From the NCBI GenBank assembly GCA_002315885.1, contig DCIO01000120.1, positions 1-28,479 on the forward strand: a stretch of DNA of 28,479 bases, written 5' to 3'. Shown in pieces: positions 1 through 7,041 of the stretch. The first letter of the stretch is position 1; each line of letters starts with the position of its first letter. The translations under genes were made by a program, and so were the position numbers. This DNA is from Lentisphaeria bacterium UBA1724. GTDB taxonomy: Bacteria; Verrucomicrobiota; Lentisphaeria; Oligosphaerales; Oligosphaeraceae. The notes beneath the pieces are model-generated. The model was not told the DNA's origin. It worked only from the letters and a program-made list of their open reading frames with translations, and did no database searches.

Positions 1-26
1 CTAGGCTACCTAGGCTTCCTAGGCTA
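1..26. repeat. 9-nt period tandem repeat (CTAGGCTAC-type, 3 units)
   Basis: Three consecutive 9-nt units read (C)CTAGGCTA, CCTAGGCTT, CCTAGGCTA. The array is cut by the left window edge, so its true length is unknown. It shares the CCTA + 5 nt layout with the array at 117-170, which suggests one repeat family. No coding function is apparent. Confidence 0.8.
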
Positions 27-30
27 CCCC

Positions 31-51
31 GACGGCGGGGACGCCGTCGCT
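31..51. repeat. REP-like palindromic repeat, copy 1
   Basis: The core GACGGCG-GGGA-CGCCGTC forms a 7-bp perfect stem with a 4-nt loop, followed by GCT. The same 21 nt recur exactly at 6979-6999. It is intergenic in both places and looks like a small dispersed palindromic repeat. No run of T follows, so a classical terminator is unlikely. Confidence 0.75.
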
Positions 52-116
52 TCACCCTAGATACCTTATGTCGCATAATATGCACTATGGGAGGTTGGAA
101 TATATGCAAAATACAG

Positions 117-170
117 CCTATTTGTCCTAATCGTCCTATTTGTCCTATTCATCCTACCGCTCCTAGAAAA
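117..170. repeat. 9-nt period tandem repeat (CCTANNNNN, 6 units)
   Basis: CCTA recurs exactly every 9 nt at 117, 126, 135, 144, 153 and 162, with five variable bases between (TTTGT, ATCGT, TTTGT, TTCAT, CCGCT, GAAAA). Only the CCTA phase is strictly kept. An open frame runs through it (PICPNRPICPIHP) in phase with the oxidoreductase, but I treat this as non-coding because a good ribosome binding site and start lie downstream at 246. Confidence 0.8.
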
Positions 171-230
171 TGGTTTATATTTAGCAAATTCCTAATTTTG
201 TGTAAGGAATTCAAGAAACTGAACCATTTT
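167..230 (+). promoter_or_regulatory. Nested stem-loop in the leader of the oxidoreductase gene
   Basis: The outer arms AAAATGGTT (167-175) and AACCATTTT (222-230) are perfectly complementary over 9 bp. Inside them AATTCCT (187-193) pairs with AGGAATT (205-211) around an 11-nt loop. The outer 3' arm is followed by two more T and lies 3 nt before the AAGGA ribosome binding site at 234-238. It could be an attenuator or a translational control element. Function is inferred from position only. Confidence 0.5.
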
Positions 231-245
231 TTCAAGGATTCATTC

Positions 246-1301
246 ATGAAGAAGTTACGTGTTGGCATCATTGGATGCGGTCGTATTTCTCGTTTTCACG
301 GCATGCCTGCGGCGGCGCAGTCCTGTGTGGAGTTGCGTGCGGTCTGCGACCTAGTTCCCGAGCGTGCGAAGGCGATGGCGAAGTTGTTTGCGGGTGACCG
401 CAAGGGTGCCGCCATCAAGACCTACACGGATTACGTGGAGATGATCAAGAAAGAGAAGTTGGATGTTGTCCACATCTGCCTTCCTCACTATCTGCATGCA
501 CCTGTGGCGATTGCGGCGATGGAGCTGGGTTGTGACGTCCTGACGGAGAAGCCCATGGCGATTTCCATGAAGCAAGCCGAGGACATGGTGAAGACTGCCA
601 AGAAGTGCAAGCGCAAGCTTGGTGTCATCTTCCAGAACCGCTACAATGCTGGCACGCAGTTGATCAAGCAGTGTCTGGATTCCGGTCGTCTGGGCAAGGT
701 TTTGGCCGCCAAGTGCAACGTCACCTGGTTCCGTGACAACAGCTACTACACCGAGAGTGACTGGAAAGGCACCTGGGACAAGGAAGGCGGCGGCGCCATC
801 ATCGACCAGGCGATCCACACCCTGGACCTGATGTGCTGGTTCTGCGGATATGACATCGACACCATCGATTGCACCCTGGCCAACCGTGTCCACCAGGGCA
901 TCATCGAGGTCGAGGACTGCGCAGATGGTCTCATCACCTTCAAGAGCGGCATCAAGGCCTCCTTCTGGGCCATGAACTACTACAACCACGACGCCGAAGT
1001 GGAAATCGAACTCACCTGCGAGAATGGCAAGGCCTGCATGAAGGCCGAGAGCGCCACCGTCTATCTGAATGACGGCCGCACCTTCAGCGCCGTTCCCGAT
1101 GCCCGCAACACCTTCAATTTCGGTGGCGGACCCTCCTACTGGGGCGCAAGCCATGTGAAGGAAATCACCGATTTCTACGAGTGCATCTCCGCGGGCAAGG
1201 AGCCCCCAATCACCGGCGAAGAAGTCCTGGCCACCGCACACAAGATGGTCATGGGCGTCTACGACTCCGGTCGCAACCACAAGGTCGTCAAGTTCAAGTA
1301 A
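246..1301 (+). CDS. Gfo/Idh/MocA family NAD(P)-dependent oxidoreductase
   Basis: A 351-residue cytoplasmic dehydrogenase of the Gfo/Idh/MocA family, which typically oxidises sugars, inositols or related polyols. The N-terminal Rossmann fold starts with VGIIGCGRISRFH (residues 6-18), where GCGRIS binds the dinucleotide. The family EKP motif is at 101-103 (DVLTEKPMA), and GGGAIIDQAIHTLDL carries the usual catalytic-region Asp/His (His191). Length is typical for the family. The frame stays open upstream to 87, but ATG 246 is chosen because AAGGA lies 7 nt upstream and the conserved fold begins right there. The ABC exporter gene follows after 27 nt. Substrate cannot be assigned from sequence; members in this phylum are numerous and poorly characterised. 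Confidence 0.9.
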   Translation: MKKLRVGIIGCGRISRFHGMPAAAQSCVELRAVCDLVPERAKAMAKLFAGDRKGAAIKTYTDYVEMIKKEKLDVVHICLPHYLHAPVAIAAMELGCDVLTEKPMAISMKQAEDMVKTAKKCKRKLGVIFQNRYNAGTQLIKQCLDSGRLGKVLAAKCNVTWFRDNSYYTESDWKGTWDKEGGGAIIDQAIHTLDLMCWFCGYDIDTIDCTLANRVHQGIIEVEDCADGLITFKSGIKASFWAMNYYNHDAEVEIELTCENGKACMKAESATVYLNDGRTFSAVPDARNTFNFGGGPSYWGASHVKEITDFYECISAGKEPPITGEEVLATAHKMVMGVYDSGRNHKVVKFK

Positions 1302-1328
1302 CAAGACGGCATCACCCTACCCTATAAC

Positions 1329-3140
1329 ATGGGAGATTTCCGGAGGGACATACGCTATCTTCTCAACCGACGGGATGCCCTGCGCTTCAGCGCATTCGGG
1401 GCATTCCTGGCGGTTGAGGCCCTCCTGGAAGTCGCCGCACTGGCATCCGTTCCCCTCTTCGTGTCACTGCTGCTCCAAAGCGGACAGCCTGTGACCGCAA
1501 ATACCTTCGGGGAATGGCTCGCGGAGGCCCTGGCGGGATGCGTCCAGGGAACCGTCCTCTGGGGTGCGGGCATCCTGGTGGTATTGCTGAATCTGGTCCG
1601 GACAATATGGAGCATGCTGGGCTTGAGACTTCAATACCGTATTCAAGCCAATCGACGTATCGAGTTATCCTCCAGACTATTAAGAAGTTATCTCCTGGCA
1701 TCATCTTCGTTCCACACATCCCGAAATTCCTCGCAACTGCTGAATTCCGTGGTGGTGGAATGCGACAACGTAATCCAGGGCGTCCTGACTCCCGTATTCG
1801 AATTTGTCCGAGGCGGCGCAAATGCCTTCTTTGTGACCGTGATGCTGCTGATTTACGCACCAGGCATGACGGCTGCCGCATTCGGTCTCATGGCTATCTT
1901 CTGCACGGGCACCCTGCTCTACCGAAACCATCGTCTGAAAGCCCTCGCACACCAGGAGCAACTGGGGCGCGAAGAGGCACTGAAACAGGGCGCCGAGGCA
2001 CTGGACAGCCGCGTGGAGGCCACCATACACGGATGCCGAAGGGGCTTCCTACAGCGTTTCCACAAAGCCGTCCACAAAGTCTCCCATGCCCAGGGCGGGA
2101 ATATGCTCCTGCAGCGGGAAACCTGGCCCATACTGGAATTCCTCTCGCTTCTGGCGCTCATGTCCGTCCTGCTGGTATCGCTGATGCTGGAAGATGGCGA
2201 CCTGTCCCGCGTGGCACCGCAGATTTCCCTCCTGGCCATGGCGTTGGTTCGTCTTCGTTCCAACGCGGTGAACATCCTGCAGAATATCCTCCAATTCAAA
2301 CGCTACAAGCCATCCCTCCATGCGGTCTGCCAAGATATCCGGGAGCTGGAAAATGGCGCCCCCGACACGGCAGAACGCATTATTTCCGAAGATGCAGAAC
2401 ATCCCTGGGATTTCCAGAAGGCAATTTCCATACGGAATGCTACATTCGCATATCCCGAAAATTCTCGCCCTGCCCTGGCGGATGTCTCCCTGGATATCCC
2501 CAAAGGACAATCCATCGCCATCGTGGGCCCCACAGGTTGCGGCAAAAGCACCCTCGTGCGCCTGCTCCTGGGACTGGAAAAACCGCAAAAAGGCGACGTG
2601 ATGGTAGATGAACGACCACTTGACGAAATCCTCCACAATTGGCAGCACGCCGTGGGATACGTCCCCCAAAAGCCATTCCTGCTGGACGGAACACTGGCGG
2701 AAAATGCCACCCTGGAATTCGAGGGACAAGCGGTTGACCAGACCGCTCTGGCGCGGTCCCTGACCAAAGCCCAGCTGTCGGATTTCGTGGAGACCCTCCC
2801 TCTGAAGGCCAATACCCCCATCGGCGAAAATGCCGGTCGTCTCTCCGGAGGTCAGGCACAGCGCGTGGCCCTGGCCCGTGCTTTCTACCGCCAGGCAAAT
2901 GTCCTCATCCTGGATGAAGCCACCAGCGCTTTGGACCAAAATACCGCCTCTGCCATTGCCGAAACCCTCGTGGCTCACAAAGGCACCGAGACAATCATTG
3001 CCATCACACACCATCTCTCCTCTCTCTCCGCTTTCGATCGCGTCGTCTTCATGAAAGACGGACGCATCCTCGATACGGGGACCTATGAGGAACTCATTCG
3101 GAATTGCTCCGAATTCCAAAATTTCACTGCGAACAAATGA
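1329..3140 (+). CDS. ABC transporter, fused permease and ATPase (exporter, MsbA/LapB-like half-transporter)
   Basis: A 603-residue half-transporter of the exporter type: an N-terminal membrane domain (several hydrophobic helices, about residues 20-320) and a C-terminal nucleotide-binding domain. Visible motifs are Walker A GPTGCGKST (about 400-408), the Q-loop in VGYVPQKPFLLDG, signature LSGGQ (about 505-509), Walker B VLILDEA (about 525-531, Asp529/Glu530) and the H-loop ITHH. All catalytic residues are present, so it should hydrolyse ATP, presumably as a homodimer in the inner membrane. No clear Shine-Dalgarno precedes ATG 1329. The stop overlaps the start of the next gene by ATGA, suggesting coupling to a substrate-binding-type lipoprotein. 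That is odd, since exporters do not normally use one. Cargo unknown. Confidence 0.9.
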   Translation: MGDFRRDIRYLLNRRDALRFSAFGAFLAVEALLEVAALASVPLFVSLLLQSGQPVTANTFGEWLAEALAGCVQGTVLWGAGILVVLLNLVRTIWSMLGLRLQYRIQANRRIELSSRLLRSYLLASSSFHTSRNSSQLLNSVVVECDNVIQGVLTPVFEFVRGGANAFFVTVMLLIYAPGMTAAAFGLMAIFCTGTLLYRNHRLKALAHQEQLGREEALKQGAEALDSRVEATIHGCRRGFLQRFHKAVHKVSHAQGGNMLLQRETWPILEFLSLLALMSVLLVSLMLEDGDLSRVAPQISLLAMALVRLRSNAVNILQNILQFKRYKPSLHAVCQDIRELENGAPDTAERIISEDAEHPWDFQKAISIRNATFAYPENSRPALADVSLDIPKGQSIAIVGPTGCGKSTLVRLLLGLEKPQKGDVMVDERPLDEILHNWQHAVGYVPQKPFLLDGTLAENATLEFEGQAVDQTALARSLTKAQLSDFVETLPLKANTPIGENAGRLSGGQAQRVALARAFYRQANVLILDEATSALDQNTASAIAETLVAHKGTETIIAITHHLSSLSAFDRVVFMKDGRILDTGTYEELIRNCSEFQNFTANK

Positions 3141-4192
3141 ATTCATCCCCACGCCACATGAAGAAAATCCTCCTGTCAGTCAGTTTGTGCTTCATTGTCG
3201 CCGTCGCTTCCGTTATTTTGTTGACCTCCTGCGATAAATACAAGGATATCCTCTCCTTTGCAGGAAAAAATGGAAATGCCAAACAGTATGACTACCACAT
3301 CGTGGTCTCCGTACATCCCGACAATACACCCTGGCGAAACAGCGTCCTGAACTGGGCCTGGAAAGCACGCGAAGAACTGGAACGGGACAAACCGGGTGTC
3401 ATCGTGGATGTGGTCCTGGCGCGAGATGAACGGGAACAGGCCATGCAACTCCATACACTGGCCCGAAAGGGACATATCAATGCCCTGGTCATCATGGCGG
3501 ATGTCCCCGAAAGCGTCGCGAATTACTGCCGGGAATTTCGCAGGAAGAATACCCTGGTGATTGCCGTCCACAACAATATCGTCTTCCCCCAATGCCCGAA
3601 TGTCCTAATCTCGGGAGACAATTCCCAGATCGGCTACGAGGGTGCAAAGGCGTTGGTAAATGCCCTGCAAGCCGACAATAGCAAAAAGAATATCCTGCTT
3701 TTCTCGGATTTCTCCAATCCCGCAATCCTTGCAAGAGCCTCCAGCTTCAGAGAAGTCTTGACGCAGTATATGAATTTGACCATCACTGAAATCAACTACA
3801 AGGACATCAAACCCACCCCCTTCGATGCCATGCAGGTGGTCCTGGAGGAGAACGCTCACATCGATGCCGTCTGGACGGGATGGGACTCCATCCTGGAAGA
3901 CGCCATGCGGGCATATTCCGCCACGGGTCGGCAGGATATCAAGATATTTGTGGGCGGCAATGGTTCCAAGAATGTCAACAAGCTGATTGCCGAGGGCAAC
4001 AGCCTGGTGTCATTCAATACCACCTATCCTCCCAAGATGATGTATGACGCCATCATGCTTGCCTTTGATAGGCTCGCCAGTCCTTCCCGAACGGAGCAGA
4101 CAATCGCGCCTCCCGAGTTCCTCATCTACCCCACGGAAGTCATCACCAAAGACAACGTGATGAACTATCTCAATAGCGAAGACGCATTCTAA
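3137..4192 (+). CDS. Periplasmic sugar-binding-type lipoprotein (RbsB/Peripla_BP_4-like)
   Basis: A 351-residue predicted lipoprotein. A basic, hydrophobic signal peptide (MKKILLSVSLCFIVAVASV) ends in the lipobox LTSC with the acylated Cys at residue 32. The mature part resembles type I periplasmic sugar-binding proteins of the RbsB/LacI fold: a VVSVHPDNTPWRNSVLNWAW opening, an INALVIMADVPE strand-turn, the central GDNSQIGYEGAKAL segment, and the C-terminal DAVWTGWDSILEDAMRAY and KIFVGGNGSKN repeats typical of the second lobe. The start at 3137 overlaps the upstream stop (ATGA); ATG 3158 would shorten the N-region and also gives a good signal peptide. No importer permease or ribose-type ATPase is nearby, so it may be a sensor or adaptor rather than a transport component. 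mazG follows after 14 nt. Confidence 0.8.
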   Translation: MNSSPRHMKKILLSVSLCFIVAVASVILLTSCDKYKDILSFAGKNGNAKQYDYHIVVSVHPDNTPWRNSVLNWAWKAREELERDKPGVIVDVVLARDEREQAMQLHTLARKGHINALVIMADVPESVANYCREFRRKNTLVIAVHNNIVFPQCPNVLISGDNSQIGYEGAKALVNALQADNSKKNILLFSDFSNPAILARASSFREVLTQYMNLTITEINYKDIKPTPFDAMQVVLEENAHIDAVWTGWDSILEDAMRAYSATGRQDIKIFVGGNGSKNVNKLIAEGNSLVSFNTTYPPKMMYDAIMLAFDRLASPSRTEQTIAPPEFLIYPTEVITKDNVMNYLNSEDAF

Positions 4193-4206
4193 TTTCCCGA
4201 TTGACC

Positions 4207-4995
4207 ATGAGCGATACTTCTGAATTTCAACGGCTGGTGGATGTGGTCCGTCGTCTTCGTCAACCCGACGGCTGTCCCTGGGACCGCGCCCAGACTCACG
4301 ATTCCATCAAAAAGAACCTGGTGGAGGAAAGTGGCGAATTCCTGGATGCCCTGGAAGAGCGCAATCTGGAGGGCATGCGGGAGGAACTGGGCGACCTGAT
4401 GCTCCAGGTGGTCCTGCATGCACAAATCGCCGCCGAAGCAGGCGAATTCACCATCGAGGAAATCCTCAAGGAGGAATCCGACAAGCTGATTCGCAGGCAT
4501 CCCCACGTCTTTGGGGAGAACCACGCCAAGAATGCCGAGGAGGCATTGAAGAGCTGGGAGAACTCCAAAGTGGGCGAAGCCGGCGAGCAATCCCGCCGCA
4601 CTTCTGTGATGGATGGCGTGCCACGTTCCGTGCCTGGACTCTCCCGTGCCCAGAAGGCGCTGGTGAAAGCCGCACGAAATGGCTTCGATTGGCCCACCGA
4701 AAAGGAAGCGCTGGCGAAAGTGGACGAAGAGCTGTCGGAAGTCAAGGAGGCAATCGCCGAAGGCGACAAAGAGCATATTGCCGAGGAGGCGGGAGACCTG
4801 CTCTTCACCATCGTCAATCTCTGCCGAAAACACGACTTGGAAGCCGAGGAAGTCCTCCATGCCTCCATCGCAAAATTCATCCGGCGCTTCCAATTCATGG
4901 AAAAGGCCACCGCAAAAAACGGCGGTAGCCTGAAAGAGAATTCCATCGAGGAATGGAACAAGCTCTGGAAAGAGGCCAAACAACAGGGATTGTAG
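4207..4995 (+). CDS. mazG: Nucleoside triphosphate pyrophosphohydrolase MazG
   Basis: A 262-residue, full-length MazG (the E. coli protein is of nearly the same size) that hydrolyses nucleoside triphosphates to monophosphates and pyrophosphate. Two tandem all-alpha MazG domains are visible. The N-terminal one has the metal-binding EExxE...ExxD pattern (Glu40, Glu41, Glu44, Glu60, Asp63 in LVEESGEF and REELGDLM). The second has VDEELSEVKEAI and AEEAGDLLF with equivalent acids. The conserved opening LRQPDGCPWDRAQTHDSI is also family-typical. ATG 4207 is preferred to TTG 4201. It sits 14 nt behind the lipoprotein gene and may be cotranscribed with it. Cytoplasmic housekeeping role (nucleotide pool cleaning and stress response) is inferred from the family. 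Confidence 0.95.
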   Translation: MSDTSEFQRLVDVVRRLRQPDGCPWDRAQTHDSIKKNLVEESGEFLDALEERNLEGMREELGDLMLQVVLHAQIAAEAGEFTIEEILKEESDKLIRRHPHVFGENHAKNAEEALKSWENSKVGEAGEQSRRTSVMDGVPRSVPGLSRAQKALVKAARNGFDWPTEKEALAKVDEELSEVKEAIAEGDKEHIAEEAGDLLFTIVNLCRKHDLEAEEVLHASIAKFIRRFQFMEKATAKNGGSLKENSIEEWNKLWKEAKQQGL

Positions 4996-5035
4996 CCTTG
5001 CTCTTCGGCGATTCCAGCCTGTGTAGAATTTTGTC

Positions 5036-5938
5036 ATGGAAGAAGAGTCCGCAGTTATTTTTGATATTGAGAAATTTGCCATGCATGACGGTCCTGGGAT
5101 ACGGACCGTTGTCTTCATGAAAGGGTGTCCGTTGCACTGCCTGTGGTGTCATAATCCGGAGTCCCAGTCTTTTCGACCAGAAATCTTGTTAAAGGCAGGA
5201 GAATGCACCGGATGCGCCCAATGCGTCACTGCTTGTCCCAGGAAGTGCCACCGCTTCGAGGACGGGAGGCATATTTTTGACCGTAATCGCTGCACTGGGT
5301 GCGGGAAATGTGCCGAGGCATGTTTTAGCGGTGCGCTAGAACTTGCCGGCAAGAACATGACCGTGAGCCAGGTCCTGGAAGATGTCCTGAAGGATAAGAT
5401 ATTCTACGACAATTCCGGGGGCGGAGTCACTCTTTCGGGGGGAGAACCCCTGGCACATTCAGAATTTTCCCTGGCGTTGTTGCGCGAACTCAAAAAACAC
5501 GGCATTCATACTGCCATCGAAACCAGCGGCTCAGCTCCCTGGGAAATCATCAGCACGCTGTTGAGTTTCGTCGATCTGTGGCTTTGGGATTTGAAGGCCT
5601 CTCCGGATACCCATCAAAAATTAGTCGGGGTGCCACTGGACGGCATTCTTGAAAATCTCCATCAACTTGACAGGACAGGTGCCCAAATCATTCTTCGCTG
5701 TCCACTGGTTCCCGGAGTCAACGATGATGATTCTGAATTGCAGCGCATCGCCGATTTGGCTGACTCGCTACAGAATATCCAACGCATTGATCTGGAACCG
5801 TACCATCCACTCGGAGAAAGAAAAAGCGAATACTTGAACCGGAGTTCCTTTTTCCGCTCAGACTTTGCCCAGGAAGAACGTAAAAAACACTGGGTCGACT
5901 TTCTGCAGAATCATACCTCCGTGCCAATCCATATCTAG
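5036..5938 (+). CDS. Glycyl-radical enzyme activating protein (radical SAM, PflA-like, with two extra 4Fe-4S clusters)
   Basis: A 300-residue radical SAM enzyme that should install the glycyl radical on a partner such as a pyruvate formate-lyase-like or decarboxylase/dehydratase enzyme. CPLHCLWC gives the radical SAM CxxxCxxC cluster (Cys31, 35, 38) after the family opening FDIEKFAMHDGPGIRT. Two ferredoxin-like CxxCxxCxxxC sets follow (Cys57-67 and Cys86-96), as in activases of non-classical glycyl-radical enzymes. SGGEPL is the SAM-binding GGE motif. Length is normal. No glycyl-radical enzyme is adjacent: mazG lies 40 nt upstream and a pseudopilin downstream. The gene reads visibly less GC-rich than its neighbours, so acquisition or separation from its partner is possible. 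Substrate enzyme unknown. Confidence 0.92.
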   Translation: MEEESAVIFDIEKFAMHDGPGIRTVVFMKGCPLHCLWCHNPESQSFRPEILLKAGECTGCAQCVTACPRKCHRFEDGRHIFDRNRCTGCGKCAEACFSGALELAGKNMTVSQVLEDVLKDKIFYDNSGGGVTLSGGEPLAHSEFSLALLRELKKHGIHTAIETSGSAPWEIISTLLSFVDLWLWDLKASPDTHQKLVGVPLDGILENLHQLDRTGAQIILRCPLVPGVNDDDSELQRIADLADSLQNIQRIDLEPYHPLGERKSEYLNRSSFFRSDFAQEERKKHWVDFLQNHTSVPIHI

Positions 5939-5939
5939 C

Positions 5940-5975
5940 GATTGTCGATTTTTCGATAATCAACTTGTTTTTTGT
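5940..5975 (+). terminator. Probable rho-independent terminator after the activase gene
   Basis: GATTGTCGA (5940-5948) pairs with TCGATAATC (5953-5961) over 9 bp with one G-U pair and a TTTT loop. A T-rich tract (TTGTTTTTTGTTT) begins 3 nt later. The hairpin starts 2 nt after the stop codon. The stem is AT-rich, so efficiency may be moderate. Confidence 0.6.
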
Positions 5976-5992
5976 TTAAAAATTCATATACT
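5965..5992 (+). promoter_or_regulatory. Candidate sigma70-type promoter for pseudopilin 1
   Basis: TTGTTT (5965-5970) and TATACT (5987-5992) are separated by 16 nt. Initiation near 6000 would give a leader of about 45 nt containing the AAAGGAG ribosome binding site at 6032-6038. It overlaps the T tract of the upstream terminator, so termination and new initiation appear stacked. No experimental support. Confidence 0.5.
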
Positions 5993-6045
5993 TGTAGGTG
6001 AGTCTGAAGTTTTGTTCTAAGTTCATTAAACAAAGGAGTCAATCC

Positions 6046-6891
6046 ATGAAAAAGAGTTTCACTTTAATTGAGTTGTTGGTTGTGATCGCAATCATCGCCA
6101 TCCTGGCGGCCATGCTGTTGCCCGCATTGTCCAAGGCCCGTGAGAAAGCCCGTGCCATCAGCTGCACGAACAACCTGAAGCAGATCCAGTTGGGCGAGAT
6201 CTTGTATGCCAATGACTCCGACGACTATCTGCTGCCTGGTGTCTTCATCAACCCCGCAGGTGGCGGCGAACCCGACATCAACGTCATGTACACGGGTCAG
6301 TGGACTGGCGAGCACGCCAGCAAGGACATCTACACCTGGTTTACCCTGAATTCCCTGGTTCCTGGCTGCCCCATGACCTTCAACAGCTGGAAGGCAAAAG
6401 ACCCACTGGCAATCATTGACGACACCACCAAGGCAGACCAGTCCGCCTGGCACAAAGTCCTCCAGTGCCCCTCCGCCAATTCTGCCTCCCGCCTGCTGGG
6501 TAACATCTCCTACGCCAACAGCTTCGGCAACTACAACCGCTTCCACCAGCTGTGGACTTCCGGCTGGACCTACGGGGCATACTACAAGACGGGTTCTTCC
6601 TGGCACCGCATCAGCAGCCTGAAGGCCGCCTCCAAGACCATCGGTATGTTCGATTTCTGCAAGACCACCTCCTACAATGTCTCCTTCCAGGCGGATTTCG
6701 GCCCCGTCCATGACAGCACACACCGCCACGACATCTTCCGCCACTCCAAGACCTGGAATACCTCCATGCGCGACGGACACGTGGAAGCCATCGCATTCGG
6801 CAAGACCGACTGGATCAACGGCTATACCGGCATCCAGAGAGACTACTGCTGGTTCCCTGGCGTCAATCTGGTGGGCGGCGAACAGGACTAG
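6046..6891 (+). CDS. Type II pseudopilin-like protein 1 (prepilin N-terminal cleavage/methylation domain)
   Basis: A 281-residue protein with a classic type IV prepilin-like N-terminus: a very short leader MKKS, then FTLIELLVVIAIIAILAAMLLPAL. Cleavage by a prepilin peptidase would leave Phe5 as the new N-terminus, with the conserved Glu5 of the mature protein (Glu9 here). ALSKAREKARAISCTNNLKQIQLG continues the conserved helix. A C-terminal RHSKTWNTSMRDGHVEAIAFG resembles the H-x9-DG tail found in the large pseudopilin families of Planctomycetes and Lentisphaerae. ATG 6046 is supported by AAAGGAG 7 nt upstream. It is an isolated gene, with no secretion ATPase or secretin nearby. Role is unknown; surface display or a type II secretion-like structure is inference. 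Confidence 0.9.
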   Translation: MKKSFTLIELLVVIAIIAILAAMLLPALSKAREKARAISCTNNLKQIQLGEILYANDSDDYLLPGVFINPAGGGEPDINVMYTGQWTGEHASKDIYTWFTLNSLVPGCPMTFNSWKAKDPLAIIDDTTKADQSAWHKVLQCPSANSASRLLGNISYANSFGNYNRFHQLWTSGWTYGAYYKTGSSWHRISSLKAASKTIGMFDFCKTTSYNVSFQADFGPVHDSTHRHDIFRHSKTWNTSMRDGHVEAIAFGKTDWINGYTGIQRDYCWFPGVNLVGGEQD

Positions 6892-6898
6892 ACCTAGA

Positions 6899-6936
6899 AT
6901 TTCGCCCTAAAGGGCTCACACAGGACAGAAGGGTCT
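6899..6936 (+). repeat. 38-nt dispersed element with covarying hairpin, copy A
   Basis: This 38-nt segment recurs on the opposite strand at 26612-26649 with only two differences, which are partners in one stem base pair. Here the hairpin is GCCC-TAAA-GGGC (6904-6915); in copy B it is GCGC-TAAA-GCGC. The remaining tail CACACAGGACAGAAGGGTCT is identical in both. It begins 8 nt after the pseudopilin 1 stop codon and is immediately followed by another stem, GTCTAGT (6933-6939) with ACTAGAC (6946-6952). Confidence 0.75.
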
Positions 6937-6952
6937 AGTAGTTTCACTAGAC
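6933..6952. other. Perfect 7-bp stem-loop downstream of pseudopilin 1
   Basis: GTCTAGT (6933-6939) and ACTAGAC (6946-6952) are complementary with a 6-nt loop. It overlaps the last bases of the 38-nt dispersed element. No T tract follows, so it may be a transcript-end stabiliser rather than a terminator. Confidence 0.5.
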
Positions 6953-6978
6953 AAGAGACAGGGCGACGGTCACCTTCC

Positions 6979-6999
6979 GACGGCGGGGACGCCGTCGCT
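6979..6999. repeat. REP-like palindromic repeat, copy 2
   Basis: Exact 21-nt copy of the palindrome at 31-51, in the same orientation, here 43 nt upstream of proA. Flanking bases differ, so the repeated unit is probably just the palindrome plus a few bases. Confidence 0.75.
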
Positions 7000-7041
7000 A
7001 CTCCCTTGGCTCCCTAAAAGTTTCGCACCCCAATTTTTCCT

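Noticed and set aside
117..170. CRISPR-like array
   Set aside because: The 9-nt period is far too short for repeats and spacers, and no cas genes are present.
87..245. N-terminal extension of the oxidoreductase from an ATG at 87
   Set aside because: It would translate the 9-nt repeat array and the stem-loop leader. The Rossmann motif begins right after ATG 246, which has a good ribosome binding site.
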